DNA from: UBA7374 sp049890275
GTDB lineage: Bacteria > Verrucomicrobiota > Verrucomicrobiia > Opitutales > Coraliomargaritaceae
NCBI GenBank assembly: GCA_049890275.1
Contig: JBMHBT010000014.1
Location: 62,001 to 126,000, forward strand
Direction: 5' to 3'
Length of the DNA: 64,000 nt
Position numbers and translations under genes: made by a program. The notes under the pieces were generated by a model, which saw only the letters and a list, made by a program, of their open reading frames with translations, was not told the DNA's origin and did not search any database. Below are positions 63,843 through 64,000 of this stretch, piece by piece. Position 1 is the first letter of the stretch. Every line of letters starts with the position of its first letter.

Positions 63843-64000
63843 ATGCCCAGACTCCTATTTTCTCTGGTTGGATTGTTCTGTTGCTTGGCCCTCTCAGCGA
63901 CAGGAAGACCCAATATTCTCTGGATCTATGCGGAAGACACATCGCCATGGATGGGATGCTATGGCGATACCGTCAATGCTGAGGCAACTCCGAATATAGA
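63843..64000 (+). CDS. Type I sulfatase, exported, 5' part only
   Basis: The first 52 codons are present, starting at ATG 63843 with a signal peptide (LLFSLVGLFCCLALSA), then RPNILWIYAEDTSPWMGCYG, a sulfatase N terminus in which AEDTS replaces ADDLG. The formylglycine site lies beyond the window. It is the ninth sulfatase and lies beside the maturase. Confidence 0.85.
   Translation, partial: MPRLLFSLVGLFCCLALSATGRPNILWIYAEDTSPWMGCYGDTVNAEATPNI

Overview
The window looks like part of a marine Verrucomicrobiota chromosome, probably Opitutae or Puniceicoccales-like. This is an inference from gene content: nine type I sulfatases, a radical-SAM sulfatase-maturating enzyme, a very large prepilin-like protein of the Verru_Chthon cassette type, few Shine-Dalgarno sequences, and no SusC/SusD pairs. 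Coding density is very high. I saw no tRNA, rRNA, CRISPR array, insertion sequence or integrase.

Region by region. (A) 1-8.7 kb: a leftward operon (GH2 glycosidase, AldA-like aldehyde dehydrogenase, sulfatase, enolase-superfamily cycloisomerase cut by the window edge) diverges from a rightward pair (zinc-type dehydrogenase, KduD-like SDR). The set fits catabolism of 3,6-anhydro-L-galactose to KDG. (B) 8.8-15.3 kb: a GH29 alpha-L-fucosidase/alpha-L-galactosidase diverges from a GH86 porphyranase/agarase - SGNH hydrolase - sulfatase operon. (C) 15.3-25.7 kb: six sulfatase genes in one leftward array behind a LacI-family regulator. (D) 25.9-29.5 kb: a beta-propeller glycosidase and a GH2 beta-galactosidase. 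(E) 29.7-34.5 kb: the Verru_Chthon-type protein and an overlapping exported protein of unknown function. (F) 34.5-42.5 kb: a MoxR-DUF58-BatA-BatB/C-BatD/E operon, unrelated to sugar use. (G) 42.7-46.9 kb: an L-galactose/L-fucose 1-dehydrogenase-like AKR, an LgoD-like dehydrogenase and a UxaE-like tagaturonate epimerase, with a divergent tandem RhaM-like mutarotase. (H) 46.9-60.7 kb: thirteen tightly packed leftward genes ending in kdgK, uxaC and eda and beginning with an unusual CoA-thioester module (cytosolic solute-binding-like protein, two CaiB/BaiF CoA-transferases, enoyl-CoA hydratase). (I) 60.8-62.0 kb: a divergent IclR regulator and MaoC-like hydratase, separated from H by a perfect 26-bp dyad. 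(J) 62.1-64.0 kb: the sulfatase-maturating enzyme, a degraded gene relic, and the start of a ninth sulfatase.

Taken together, the window reads as a red-algal sulfated galactan (porphyran/agar) utilisation locus. The exported GH86 and sulfatases would cut and desulfate the polymer. Leaderless GH29, GH2 and propeller enzymes and two leaderless sulfatases would finish the oligosaccharides in the cytosol. Anhydro-L-galactose and L-galactose would then pass through two oxidative routes to KDG, and KdgK and Eda would complete breakdown to pyruvate and glyceraldehyde-3-phosphate. Mannonate dehydratase and any transporter are missing from the window. The CoA module fused into this operon has no role in any galactan pathway I know and is the best candidate for undescribed biochemistry. 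A fucose- or fucoidan-based reading remains an alternative for GH29, the AKR and the lactonase.
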